This document shows positions 36,212 to 49,300 of a stretch of DNA of 64,000 bases, one piece after another. Below the pieces are notes generated by a model. That model was not told the DNA's origin, searched no databases, and worked only from the letters and a program-made list of their open reading frames with translations. Both the position numbers and the translations under genes were made by a program. Source of the DNA: Stichopus chloronotus (Eukaryota > Echinodermata > Holothuroidea > Aspidochirotida > Stichopodidae); the NCBI GenBank assembly GCA_021234535.1, contig CM037843.1, positions 5,164,820 to 5,228,819 of the forward strand, in the 5' to 3' direction. Position 1 is the first letter of the stretch. Every line of letters begins with the position of its first letter.

Positions 36212-37929
36212 CTGTAAGATATAAATTAACACTATTGAACACAAAGTAACTTTAAAAATGCGCCTGTATACAAGATGAGCAGTTGCTGTTGCTTCTCGAG
36301 AAACGATTGATTTAGTAAGTTGTTAAAGAAATTGCTTCATAGTAAAGAATGTTCCAGTGACCTTGTATAGTTGGTTGGACAGTTAAAAGCAACAGTTGAT
36401 TTCAAATTATAGCCTAAAAATACTATGGGCCTTCAAAACACTGCAGTCTAGCGGTGACGAGTGCATACACAACGATCTTGGTATCTACAGAAACAATCAG
36501 ATTGTGTTGACAGCACAGACAGTGCCTAACAAACTGAGGGTAGCTGATCAAGCCTCCGGTAGTATACTAACATCCCTGTTCATCTGCAGTTGTTATCCAA
36601 CCTTACGGAAACATCGTTAGTAACAGGGAAAAATTACTGTGCGGTCGATAATATGGTCTCAACAAAAACTTTCATTTGCACGTTGAACTGGATGCATGGG
36701 ATTACCCCTTCCTCGTTCAAAACAAACACAGTAACCTTTACTCTAGTCAGTATTCGGGCCCTCGTTGCCTGGTGTCGAAAACAACTTGTTTGCCCTACTA
36801 GACTTGGGGTTCACACACAATATACTACATATGATATACACAGAAAGACTCAATGAGATCAGTTACAGCTGATCCACATTTATTATGCCACTGTTACCAA
36901 AGCATTCTGATTACTTACTCATTCTGTTATGTACGTAACATTACCCTGAAGGCTCCAGAGCAATTTGCCTGCATCATTTCAGTAATTTCTCCTACCCCCC
37001 TAACAAATTGAGTGTTTTCTATTGATCATTTATTTGACCAGAGAGATGGCACTGATGTGAACCTCGAACAACTGGAACAGTTCTATATCGGTTTACAGTT
37101 TATCGAATCCAGGGATCGATACCGTAAAAGACTGGCATGGCAGTGCTACTGAGTGTGCTAATTTGAGGGTCATCCATGGATCATAATTTAGTTCCATGCA
37201 ACAAAGAATTAGGCCTACTTTGGTTTACGCATTTATTTCTAGCCATATGTATACGCTGCTTGAAATCAGCGAAAACCGCAATCCGACTCATCAAGACAAG
37301 AGGGAATATCTGGCTCCTTGTAAGCTTTCTTGACTCCCGAGTTTAGGCAGAACTAAGTCTTAACGTAAAAGTACTGAATAGATTCATTACCTCACACAAT
37401 TTCGTCGGACTGGAGGATGATTGTTGTGAAATGTTTAGTTAGTTGGATTGCTTGGTTGTCGATGATCCAAAAGAAGGGAAATATTTTAAGCTTGAAAGGT
37501 AGTTGTATTTAAGTGGACACTGGAAGAAGAATTCGAGTTGGCAAGCCTGGAAAAAAAAAAGTTTGAACCATATAACGGCATATGTCCTTGTGTCGTTGCA
37601 GGATCACGTTTCTCGCCACCTTCAAACTGTCAGCTAGATTATCTTAAGTCAATATTGACGATGTTTTCATGAAGGATAAACGAATTACTCTACGTCTGTC
37701 AGTTGAAGATGGTTTTCAAAGGCATCTGGGAGATAGACTTTGAACGTGCAATCCTTTTGTTTTGTAAACAAAGAATCACTTGAGAAAGAGTAAAGTTGAA
37801 ACGGAGATTAGATATGTTTTGCCTTAGTTTGGGGTTTGAAAACAATATCGATGCGGCGTACAACGAATCGTTAACAGTTTGGTTAATAATAGCACGCGGT
37901 ATACGAATAATGTAATGTTATTTGTAAAA
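36212..37929. other. upstream of the unit B gene, nothing else recognised
   Basis: The promoter or a 5' UTR exon of the unit B gene should lie here, but no core promoter element stands out. No coding exon is supported. Confidence 0.4.
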
Positions 37930-38820
37930 TAGGCAATATGGTCCACATGGGACCTTGGATAAAAACTTCCAGAATATCATAACTAAATCATTATTCAATG
38001 ACAACATCATTATTATAAGCTTAATCTGTAGGAGAAAGAGTTTGCAGAATTGCAAACAGTAGGCCATGTGACCCAGGTGGCACCTCCTGAACACCCCAAA
38101 CGACCCACCAAACAAGGTACGAGTAAGTTTCAAAACAAAAACAAAAAAAAATCCGTGAACGAATGTATAGTGTCAAATAAGTGAAAATGTGCCCTAGGAC
38201 CCAATTGACCCAAAACTAAAAGCATTAACAGATCACTAAGCACACGCCACTATCACAAAAGCTATCACCACCTTTTAGCATTAACTGCTGGAGGAATGAA
38301 CCAATTTGCAATATTTTACTAAATAGACCCTGGGGCACATTTTGAACCCTAAAATACTGTACACCAAGTTTGATTAAACCATGCATACCACTGTGATGAA
38401 CAATCGACATTGTACAAGAGGATTTGTAGAAGGAAATGCATTTTACATAATACGATAATATGTTTCATACATGTGACAGTAACTTGGTCCATAACTCCCA
38501 CTACACCATAAGCAGATCACTAATCAAGAGTCACATGGTAGGCCGTCCATTCAACATTAACTGAAAGAGAATGTAACATTTCGCAACACTTAACAAAATG
38601 GACGCTGGAGTCCCTCCTGGGCCCCAAATCCCAGAACACCCTGAAGGAACCAAAACAGCGTTTCATTGTGAAAAACAAAGGGCATTGAACAAGAAAATCT
38701 CTTCAAGAATTTTGAAGTACTGCATAAAATGGGACATAGACTCCTCACGGTATTTTGGGCCAAATATTCCTGAACTACCCCAAGCGTTGTATCACACAAA
38801 TAACTTTGAGTCCAAGTTTT
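37930..38820. repeat. inverted relatives of the 8540-8990 tandem repeat
   Basis: Blocks such as ATGGTCCACATGGGACC (37937), GCACCTCCTGAACACC (38081), CCCAGAACACCCTGAAGG (38630) and CAAATATTCCTGAACTACCCC (38761) are reverse-complement relatives of the TGTTTAGGAATTTTGGGTCC units. Four to six diverged units are visible. Confidence 0.6.
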
Positions 38821-38925
38821 AAAAAAGTACAAGTAAATGCAAGTAGGAGAGAAAGCATTTTGAACATATCTGAACAGAATGAGCAGAATCCCTGCATCAG
38901 CTCCGTTTGGGGAATTACCTTTCCT

Positions 38926-39701
38926 CAGTGGCGGCTCTACGGGGGTGGGGCATGAGGGGGAATCCCCCCAGATTGTTTCCTTGCCCCCCAGTTGCCCCCC
39001 AATTGCTCTAACCCTTCCCAATCAGATCTTGTACTCATCCAAAATTAATTTAATCACAAAACTATGTATTGGCATTGGACTGAATAAGAACAGCTTCCGG
39101 GGAACCATGAATGATAAATGCCTAATTTATGTTACACAGGCTGCCAGTTTTCATATCACGCCCATAGCCACTTCAACAGTAGGCCAGCCTGGTCAGACCA
39201 ATTTTCTCTGGAATGTTTACCATCCAGCATAAGGGAAGGGCGGGTAGGTGGTTGTTTTCCTAAATATAGGAATGTCGTTGTTGAATTGAACTATCAAAGA
39301 ATATTGGTATAAGTACTGCACATTTTTATAGAATAAAGTGACTGGAAAGGAAGTGTATGTAGCCTAAGTGTGTGTGTGTACTCGGTGGCACCACGTAAAT
39401 GTGAAATGGTACTCCCAAAGAAAAAAGTTGGGAACCTTGGAGTACGGTCAACCGAAAAAATAAATAATACAAAAATAAATAATATACCTTTCTTGGGACT
39501 TAATTTTCCACCCAGAGATATGCTAAAAACCCCACCAGGGGCCCTAAGGCTGGCCGGTGGACCCCACCCGCACGGCCTCGCGCTTCGTGCTCGGTTTCTT
39601 TCCGATAATTTCTTCTCGGAAAATCTTTGCCCCCCAAACATTTTCCTTTGCCCTCAGTTTGCCCCCCCCCCCCCAAGTATGACATTCTGGCGCCGCCACT
39701 G
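38926..39701. mobile_element. hAT-type MITE, copy 3 (best preserved)
   Basis: 776 bp with ends CAGTGGCGGCTCTACGG and, inverted, CAGTGGCGGCGCCAGAATG. It is flanked by the exact 8-bp duplication CCTTTCCT (38918-38925 and 39702-39709). It is the reverse complement of the 3546-4282 copy through most of its length. It is the least decayed copy and hence probably the youngest. Confidence 0.93.
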
Positions 39702-39782
39702 CCTTTCCTTCATGTCCCAGCCTCATGCTATAATCGATATGATATATGACGGTTTGTTTCATCAATTGATTACATTCTTAGG

Positions 39783-40579
39783 CAGTGGCGGCACCAGGAT
39801 TTTTAGATTTTTTTAAGGGCGGGGGTGGCAGAAGAAACTGTGGAGGCACAAAAGATCAAGTACGAAGCACAAGCTTAGCAAGTGAGGTTCAAGGGCAAAG
39901 GCCCGGTGAGGGTCCAGGGGAGCGAAACCCCGAGGTAAGTTAGCATATCTGAAAAATTAAATCGAAGTATGGGTATATTTTTGTTCAAAGGGCATCATTA
40001 ACCGCAAAGATTCCAAACGATTTTAAATATTTCGACTGTTCCGTTTTATGTTGAAAAAATGAGGTCTTAGGACCCCTCATGGTTCCAGGGGTAGAGCGCT
40101 AGTGGGGTCCAGGTGACAAAGTCCCCGGAAGAGCTGAGGTTTTAGCATATCTCTGGGTGAAAAATTTAATGTACTGACTCCTTGTGGGGTCCAAAGTCTA
40201 TTGGGGGTTCAGGGGGCGAATCTCCAAGGTTTTAGTATATCTGTGGGTGAAAAAAAAAACTTACCTCAGTATAGTATACTATAAATATGGAAAGTTACGA
40301 CCCCTTGTGGGGTCCAGAGGCAAAATCTATTGGGGGTTCAGGGGGAAAGGTCCTGGAAGCTCTGGGGTTTCACCATATCTCTGGGTGAAAAATTAAGTCT
40401 TTCCTAGAACACAAAGGTAGGCCTAAATGCAAAATTATGAATACAAACGGCAGGAAATATACATGTACATGTAGGCCTATGTAATATGTCAGGTCATTTC
40501 ACCTGATTGGGTTAATTGGGATGGAGGCTTCTTACTGGGCGAATACCCCATGTCCAACCTCGCTTTGGTGCCACCACTG
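39783..40579. mobile_element. hAT-type MITE, copy 4, with internal tandem units
   Basis: 797 bp with ends CAGTGGCGGCACCAGGAT and, inverted, CAGTGGTGGCACCAAAGCG. Flanking 8-mers are TTCTTAGG (39775-39782) and TCCTTAGG (40580-40587). Inside, a unit ending in TAGCATATCTCTGGGTGAAA recurs near 40145, 40225 and 40370. It lies only 81 bp from copy 3. Confidence 0.85.
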
Positions 40580-40587
40580 TCCTTAGG

Positions 40588-43500
40588 CACCCCCTCCTCC
40601 AACAACTCTTGCTACCCCGTAAGTCACGGAAAGAGGACAACTGGATATTGCTCTAGCAATGCTCCAGAAATGGTCGAAGCTATTCAAAATGTTCAATCCA
40701 ACTTGAAATGCTACATTGGTAACATCTAGGCTCAACGTACAGAGCCGGATTAGGAGTATTACCGGTAAACGCTGTGAAGTTCGCTTTTGAACAAGTCATC
40801 ACGACACTGGCTCCAGCAGTTCATATGGGAGCAAACTTGCTTTGAATCCTCTGTAGGGTATCTACATATATATCAACACACAACGTTATGCAGCATTAAC
40901 TTCTTTCCGACGTCACAACCATAAAGAGGAAAGGAAAAAAACACGCAGTTGTAGATTGAATGAAAGTTATTGTGAAATCCTTGTTGTATTGGTTGTGGAT
41001 CTTTTGTGGAATCAGGGTATTTCCCCGAAAGAGTTGTGCAAATCAAATGGTTGCGCAAACGGGTAACATTTAGTGTTGCAATCGTCATCATTAAACGTCC
41101 CATGGTGAATGAAATATGACATGTGGGCGGACGGAAATAATAAGCTTTAGACGTAACGATTATGTGGTTAATGGCATGTGACGCACTTCGGCTTTCCTTG
41201 TTTACTGTCATAGCACTTGTCATAAAATGGTTAGCTTCTATTTTGATTGAAAATATGTGTTATTTCCGGCCTCTCGGTGGTCGCTCTTAACATCGGCTGA
41301 TGCATGACGACATACGGGAAATTCCGACAGGGTATCGCTGTAATTTCTTCTGCATCAAAAGGCAGTTTGAAGAGACAACTCCCTGTCGGAGCGCCCAGTA
41401 ATGACAGGCTGAATTAGACATTTCAAGTCCCTTGAATGGTCTCATCAGGTCAGGTGGCAATTGTCGCCTGCATACATATGACCTTGTCTCTCCCCTTTGA
41501 GACTCCCAAACTGACGTCAATATCGCTGCTGCTGTATCGCGTTTGTTGCTGGGCAACTAATTTGACGAAAGTCACTGTGAAAACCTATATCAATGTAAAC
41601 AATATGTTGTTGTATGCTGTTGCATACGGAAAGTTTTTAAAGGTCGCGTGACATGCAACAACAAAAGAGCTAACTTTGTAAGTTATTCAAATGTTTGTAG
41701 AGTGTAACGCAGACTGAATGAAAATCCGCTGGAATTGTGTTTTTATCTATTAACGTTTTTAGGGTGTGGTTTTTCAAAGTTCGATGAATATGCAAAAATT
41801 GTGACGTGGAGTGTTGCTCAGTGTCAGTATTTCTTTTGTTAAGCGTACATATACGACCTCTTAATTACTGGGTTTCACACTGTAAGAAACATAAATATTT
41901 GTAAAGCAGAAAAAAACATTCTTCCACAACAAAACCTTCTCAATTGTCCATGAAATAACGGTTAAGTAAACAAAGGGTAACATAAGATATATCATGTGAG
42001 TCCCTCTCTTAACGTCATAAATTTGCACACTTTGGTAATGTCTATTCAATCAAGACGCAGATAAAAGACAGGAATTTGCCAATAAAATTGTCAATATATG
42101 ATGGGTTTTGATGGAATTTGTGGCGATTTTTAATAGTTACCACAGCCAATACCTTTTGATGTCACAACCTCAGCCTTTAAATAAAATTGGAACTACATTT
42201 GCAGTAACAAGTAACGAATAGTAGGCCTACCATAATAAGGAAGTATGGCCTTGTCAAGACAGGTTCAGTTAATAACACCACGCCAGATCACGATAAATTT
42301 CCACTCATTGTGTGCATGAACATGTAGTTTTTGTTTTCAGTCTGTGCGTAACTAACCTATTCACTCAATGAAGTCATGCTAATCCCCTGGCTGATTTAAA
42401 TATTCAATAGTTGATTAAAGCACTTCACCCAAAGAAAAGAAGGGACTGAGGAGAAATTCCTTTTCCAGGATCAATGATCACACAGAGTCTTGTATGACAA
42501 ACAGGTTGTAGCTGAAGATTAAAAATGCCGTTTACGTCGTCACGTTATCTTCTACTGTCACATGTTATCAAATCAGTCCAGTTAATCTATATGATTATGA
42601 TTGTGTGTAGGAACTAAATTACGTAATTACCTGGTTATGGCCGAGCAACGACCTATAGTTAAGATACATATAGATCGAGCACTGCATTTGACACATATGC
42701 AAAAGGAATGTGTTTACACGGCAAGAGAGACTAAAAGCAAAAACCTAGAGACGTGAAGCAATTCCACCGATTTTATGAACAATTGATGCACACCATTGAA
42801 GTGTAACGAAATAAAAGTTGATAATGCCATCCAAATATCTGCGCTGTGGCATGGAGAAACAACTATGATGTTCCTTTAGCTCAATCATGAATATAAACCT
42901 TTGAGATTTATGTACTTGTAAAATAACAAACAGTAAGCCAGCACAATTGCCGATGATAAAATGACACTTGTTTTCAAACTGCTAAATGTCTTTAGGTAAA
43001 CATTGTGCGGGACTGTTATATTATTGTAGCACACACAAATTGTGCTAAAAACGCATATGTTGAGAAAAGTGGGGTTTGTGTAACACAACCCCACACATAT
43101 GGCACAGGAGTACAGAGAAAGGGTGTTGTGATACTTGGCAACCTAACAAAACTGCTCTGGAAGACATAACACTCAGTGCAACAGCTTTTCAAAGTACACT
43201 AGTTAATTGAAATCTGATCTTGAAATAACAATTTAATTTGAAACAACGAAAAAATCCAAAGCAAACATCCTTACCAGAGGGCGCAAACCTCCTACCCACC
43301 ACTTGAGGGCCTCATCCAATGGAAGACAGTGTATCTCACAGTATTTGGACACTTTCCCAAAGGCTGGGAGGGGTGGAGGATTGCCCAGTTCAACCGCCCA
43401 TCAGCAGTATCAAGCAACCTAAAGCAGACGAGACCTGAATCAGACAACAGCAGGCCGATTCGAAATCACGAAATAACTTCTGAGCACCACTGTTAACAGC

Positions 43501-45950
43501 TTGTCAACAAGCATTTTGAGTCTTCAGAAAATTTCTGATGGAGTAGTGAACTGGATTTGGCCTGCGGTACCCAAAGATTGTGAGATGGAAACTCTACCAA
43601 CAAAGTTAACCCTCCACCCTCAGTGAGATATGACCACCTCTATCTTGTTTACATGTAAACGAGATTTAGTTTCGAAAACACATATGTCACCTGTGGCAGA
43701 TGAGTATAAGGAAAGGAACATCTTTTCCTTCAAATCAAAATCCTTTTTTTTAAGTAAGAATGACAGGAAGTAATATTTAAAGTACCACTGATAAGACACT
43801 TTTATTCTTCTTACATTTTGAAAAGAAAACCTCCATACAATATACACACTGATACAGTCTGAGCAAAAGCAGGTCATATACGCGAAGAGAACAGTAGGTA
43901 TACTAGAGTGTTTAAATTTCACCTTCTAAATTAAATTCACCTTCATACATCCTAATCCTTCAAGCACCTTCTAAAACAAATATGACAATAACACAAATAT
44001 GAACCTCAGGAATAATGAAGGTGGTGCAATTTATCTGATTTGACCAGGCCTAAATTCTTTTTTTTTCACTCCTGCAATCTTTGTTTTTTTTTTCTTTATT
44101 TTTTCTTGTGTTAAACATGCTTTTACCTGATTACCTCCAGCGAATGATCATAAGAAAACAAATTACCATCTACACATGTTTCATAATATAGCGATTACAC
44201 AATCTAAGACATATGTAAAGAAAAATGAAAGTTACAATCTATCAAAACAAACACTTTGAATTGAAAGATAAACAACATCATTCCTAAAACATTTCAAATA
44301 TTTGACAAGCTTCCTTTATATCCAAGAGAGCTATGTGTGAAACTAAAACTGCAATCACTAAATAACATGTATCATTTAAATTTATGAAAAGTGACATTTT
44401 CCTACTGTCCCCATTTTAAATGGTAAAAGAGGGGGAAAAATATTTACATCAGTATCATACTTTACATGTAGGAATCAGTCAATACTTTCTAATCCATGGT
44501 TCTGATCAGTACAGGGTATTACTGCACATGTTATAAGGCAGAAAGGAAATTGGTATAAAACCTAAGACAACAACGTTACAAAAAATATACCAGTGGTAAC
44601 ACAGGAGTAAATTCCTAAAGGCTGGATACATGCAAATGATGTTTTAGCTCTTTATTGACAACACATGCAGTTCAATTCTCATGACCTGTTGCAGATCAAC
44701 TTTAAGTGACAAACATTTGAAAAGGAAATTTCTTTTCTTGTTCCTTACATTCTCTGATAAGTTGGTTTTAATGAGAACAAACTGTCACCAGGTGTAGTCC
44801 TAGGAACATGATTATTACTACATTTTTTTTTTTGGGGGGGGGGAGGGATTACTTCACACTTTATCATGTTAGGGAAGCACCACCATCAGATGGTAGTTAC
44901 CAAAGCAAGGGGGGCTTTGCCAAGAAGTCTCCCACATTGCAGGAGATGGCACTTTTCAGGCCTTTTTGAGGGCATCCAGACATCCTTCACTTTGAATTCT
45001 TGTTTCAGAAGCTCACACCTCAAAAAAACAAAGGTGAGTGACAGTTTATATACATCATTTGCCCAATTTGGGGGGGGGGAAGTAGACTAGCATTTTTTTT
45101 TTAATAAAGCCCCCCAAGAACCAAACCTGGCTGAGAGATGGAACTTTATTCTTGTTCATGTTAGTGGCATGCGTGATTCAAATACAAATGGCATATTGAA
45201 TTTTTTGGCTGATCATTGAAGCATGACCAATAGCATACTTTGAGAAGCTAGAGAATTGCAAAACTATCAAGTTGGAAATCGTAAGCATGACTTAACTCAA
45301 CATTGTACCAGATGTAAGTTGACATTAGGTTGCAGAGTGTTACTAGACATGCAGCTAGCTATTCTTGCAGAGAAGAAATGGAACTTTCAAATTTATGTGT
45401 TCTTTATGTTTACTTTCATTTTCGTTTTTCACCAAAGGTTACTTTCCATGAGCTTTAAAGGATATGTGAACCATTTGTGCATACACTTATGCGTGTCTTA
45501 GCACAACTATAATGTTATTTTGGTTCTTGATGAGCTTTCATAATGGTCGATTGTTCATAAAGGATAATTAATTATAGTCATTCTTTTATAAAACTATGAG
45601 TTTAATTTCAACTGAAGTATATACCAGGGTACATGGAAATATTTTCTCTCTGTGGTGATAATAAGACCACATGTGATCACAACCACACCCCTGTCACCTT
45701 CGGTGTATTATAAAAAAGATAGAAAAATACTTGGTACAACTAAATTATACGTGGCAAAATACTGGGAAATACTGCATTTATATATGTTGCAAAATACTTG
45801 GTAATACTGAATTATACATAAAGTAATATCTATATTTATCTTTCTTGAAGAATTCATTAAATGTTATTTTTCTTCTGAATCATTAGTTACAAACAATAAA
45901 ATAGCAACCAGACAATAGGTGAACACAAACCACGGCCAAACATAACATTT
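40588..45950. other. spacer; 41640-42150 paralogous to 22560-22990
   Basis: No gene is supported. The 41640-42150 stretch (GGTTTTTCAAAGTT.GA, CAGTGTCAGTATTTCTTTTGTTA, GTAAACAAAGGGTAACATAAG) marks the start of duplication unit A. The part nearest 45950 is presumably 3' flank of the unit A gene. Confidence 0.5.
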
Positions 45951-45956
45951 TTTATT
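45951..45956 (-). promoter_or_regulatory. candidate polyadenylation signal of the unit A dioxygenase gene
   Basis: AATAAA on the minus strand, about 300 bases past the stop codon at 46252-46254. It is a hexamer match only. Confidence 0.35.
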
Positions 45957-46251
45957 TTCACACACAATTTGACTGAATGTATCATATCCTAAGAACATTG
46001 TCTTGAAGAAAATGTTGGAGCCCATTTCAAAAACTGTTGTGTTTGTGAAAGCAACAACAATAGCAGACTTCTGAAATCTGAAGATCAATACCTCCAAATT
46101 AAATCCCTGAGAAAAAAACACAGTTCAAGTTGACTGATCAAAGATGAAGTTAAGAAACAAAAATTTAAAACATGATCAGAGAGGATAAAAAGGGTAAAAG
46201 GAAAAGAGAAGTCCTCACAGACAGCTTTTGATCACTACACTGCTGGATAAA

Positions 46252-46359
46252 TCAACAGTGAGACTGGTTTCCAATCCTCTTCACCAGTTGCCCAGTGTTT
46301 CTCTTCAGGTACTGTATCTGGATTGCATTTCTGAAGTCGTCCACATTGATGTAGATACC
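46252..46359 (-). CDS. unit A dioxygenase last exon
   Basis: 108 bp, acceptor CAG, reading GIYINVDDFRNAIQIQYLKR and ending in NQSHC and TGA. It supplies the C-terminal strand after NGGVRQLQ. Confidence 0.9.
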   Translation of the reverse strand, partial: GIYINVDDFRNAIQIQYLKRNTGQLVKRIGNQSHC

Positions 46360-49300
46360 CTGCCAGGGAAAGAGACGATCAAGGTATCCGTTGATGATTT
46401 TTTAAACCAATTTTTGCTCCCACTCGATATTTTTTAAAGAAAGACAGTATTCTTGTTTATGCTAAATGAGAATGATTTGTAAGAGTGAATGGCGAGACCT
46501 TGCACAGGGAGTAGTCCTCATCAGTTTTAGGATCTTATCTCACTGAAGGCGGTGGATCAACTAATGAATTGTATGAATGTAGCTTTGCACTGCGGGCACC
46601 ATGCAGTTTCACATACTGCAAATACGTCGCTTGCGTGTACTAGTGAAGTCAGAGTAACATCTCCACTGATACGGAACAATACAGTACACTAAAATGTGAA
46701 GTAATGTGACAAATTCTGAGGCGGTGGATTTTTGAGACGATCGATAAAGTTCTTATAGAACAAGCTTGATGTGAGCATTACATAATACATCAGAAACTGA
46801 TTGTTTAAAATTAACATGAGGACAAGGACAAGCATGAGATGAGGTTCTAACAATATAGCCTCCACACCAAAATGAGCTCTTAGTTTTGTTAAACTTTGAA
46901 TATCAGCCTCCCCCCATCATCTCCAACTTTGCATCTTCCAAAGAAATAAAAGAAAAGAAACAAACATCTACTTTCACATGATGACATACGTGGATCAACT
47001 ACAAAAAGACCCTGACTTCATCCTCCCAATGATAGTCAACAAAGCAATAAGAGCTCAGGAATGTTCCTCATTGAAGAAAACAGTACTACTACCATTTGAA
47101 CGATAGAAACACTAATATAATCATAAATATCATCATCATTACTTATCTCAATACATGACATGTATGGAGATGTCATGCTTGCTGGACAATCTGCTACTCT
47201 TTTAAAATGGTGTCAGGGTCTCGATTAATCGTCTATGTGTAGCAAACTTTCCGATCATGCTTCTTTGCATGTATGCAAAGATGTTACTAGTTTAGGTATG
47301 AAAAAAATATGTACAGTATAAGTCTTTATTTTTTAATTTATTGACAAAAACAGTTCATGAAACGTGGAAAAGCTAATCTTCTCAAACCGTTTTTGCACAC
47401 GATACTTGCACAAATTATAGATGTCTTGATCCTTTGTTTGGATTGATAGGCCCTGGGCAGTACTTTATAAACTCTTCCTTTGATTTGCTGTGATTGAAGT
47501 GTGTAATAGCAGGAGAGATTTTCAACTCAATTGTGTGCATTCTCAACTTCAACATAAGGCACAAACTAAGAATGTCCTATGCCAGGTGTGCGTTTAACGT
47601 AATTACTGCTAATATGTTAAGATGCATCAAATTGAGTGAAGATAAACTCCTCAGTTGAGTCTTGGTAGGTGTCTCTTTTTTTTCAAGTCATGACGATCTC
47701 TTTTCTTCAAATCCCCCCCCCCCCCCGGCCCGATTTCCTCCCTTAAACAAGTTTTACATTTCTGGTCTACGAGATATCTTACTCCAGTTGGTAGAAACAT
47801 TCTACTTATAAATATAACCTTTCACAACTTGTTTACCTTTTTCTGGTTCTTCCAAATCCACCTAAGAGTTTCATGACTAAGCTCAATCAGATACTTATGT
47901 AAAATTTCTAATCTTATTTTGTGGGAAATGCTCCTAATTTCTTTTCTTGCTGGCCTAAAGTGTACCTGGGTTTGTCATCATGTTGATATAAACCTGGCTT
48001 TTGAAAATTAGTGTTTCATTCTACTCTCTCTGGCTATGTTAAATGTTTCCTCTTTTATTGTAATGTTAATATTGCAGATGTCAAAATCAAAAACCTTTTT
48101 ATCGCTGATGTGGTTCACTTGAAGCAAAATGTCTCATTTTAAGTCCCTAAAAGTCAGTTTGGAAACCCAATTATTTGGAACAATTCTTGTCTAAAGGTAA
48201 ATAACAATATTATATTTTACAATGTTTTGTATGACAAGGGGATTATTTATGTTCACCATGAGCTAAAAACCGATGGCACTGCAATTACTTTTGCTACATT
48301 TTTCAACAAGTTTAATTTGGCACAGCGTCCCTTTACATTATATTGGGGAGTCATTAAGTCCATCCCACATAGATGGAGTGTTCCCTTCTGTCCTCTTGGG
48401 GAATTTGGTAAAAACTACATGTAATGTATGTAACAGGTTATGTATTCCTTCTGGTTTTGCTGTGTTGATTACTTTCATTTTGTACAATTCATATTCAATA
48501 AAACAATGACTTTGAATACAAAAGTCTTGTGTCTGAATAAAAGATGAATTGAAAAACGTACTGAGTTGGCTAAAAAAAAACAGGTTGAAAGTTACTATCA
48601 TTTGTGTAAGTGGCAACAATGTTGTGGATCAATTTTTTTGTTTATTCCCATTCTAAGTGACAAAGGTAGTATGTATAGTCATAGCTTACTTCTTAATTTT
48701 GTGATTATTTTTTTCAATTATTGTTCTTTTGTAAATTCTTTTGGAAATACAATGAATCATTGTGTGCCTTAACACTACAATGGCAATGGAAACTAATACA
48801 AGATCAAAACTTCAAGCAGCTATGGGTGTACTAAATAAAGAGTAATGTTCACTTTATACACCAAGTCAATCTGCAAAATCTTACACTAAGGTCTCTGTTT
48901 TCAGGTGAAAGCAATGACCTTTCCAGGTTAATTGGAATTACAAGCAAATGAAACAACTTTGGCCACATGTTGACACTGTTCAATGTAAAAAGCTTAAAGT
49001 GATGGAAGCAATAAGGTGGAGGGGAAAGAGAGAACCTCATAGTTGTATGAGTGATCACACACAATGTTTGGAGCAACTAGGGAGACACTATTCCTTTTCA
49101 TCATTGAGATGGTATTGTCTATCTTTCAAAAGAATGCTGATGAATTTTTCACCGCTCTCTCATAACCTTTAAAATGATCCATTCAGCACCAGCAGATCTC
49201 TAGATATGTGGACCATAGATGTATGGTCCACAGATGTATGGTCCATAGATGTATGGTCCACAGATACATGCCATTTACTCCACAAATAAGCATGTCTTGA

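Noticed and set aside
36560..36620. Minus-strand reading RLDNNCR resembling the WLRDNC zinc motif
   Set aside because: The frame closes at once, no splice borders fit, and the true zinc-motif exon lies at 35481-35611 with matching phases.
38590..39021. 143-codon minus-strand frame and overlapping plus-strand frames near 38.6-39.8 kb
   Set aside because: They run through diverged tandem repeats and the hAT MITE at 38926-39701; the peptide is repeat-derived.
44866..45501. Short plus-strand frames downstream of the unit A gene
   Set aside because: No splice or protein-family support; likely 3' flank or intergenic.
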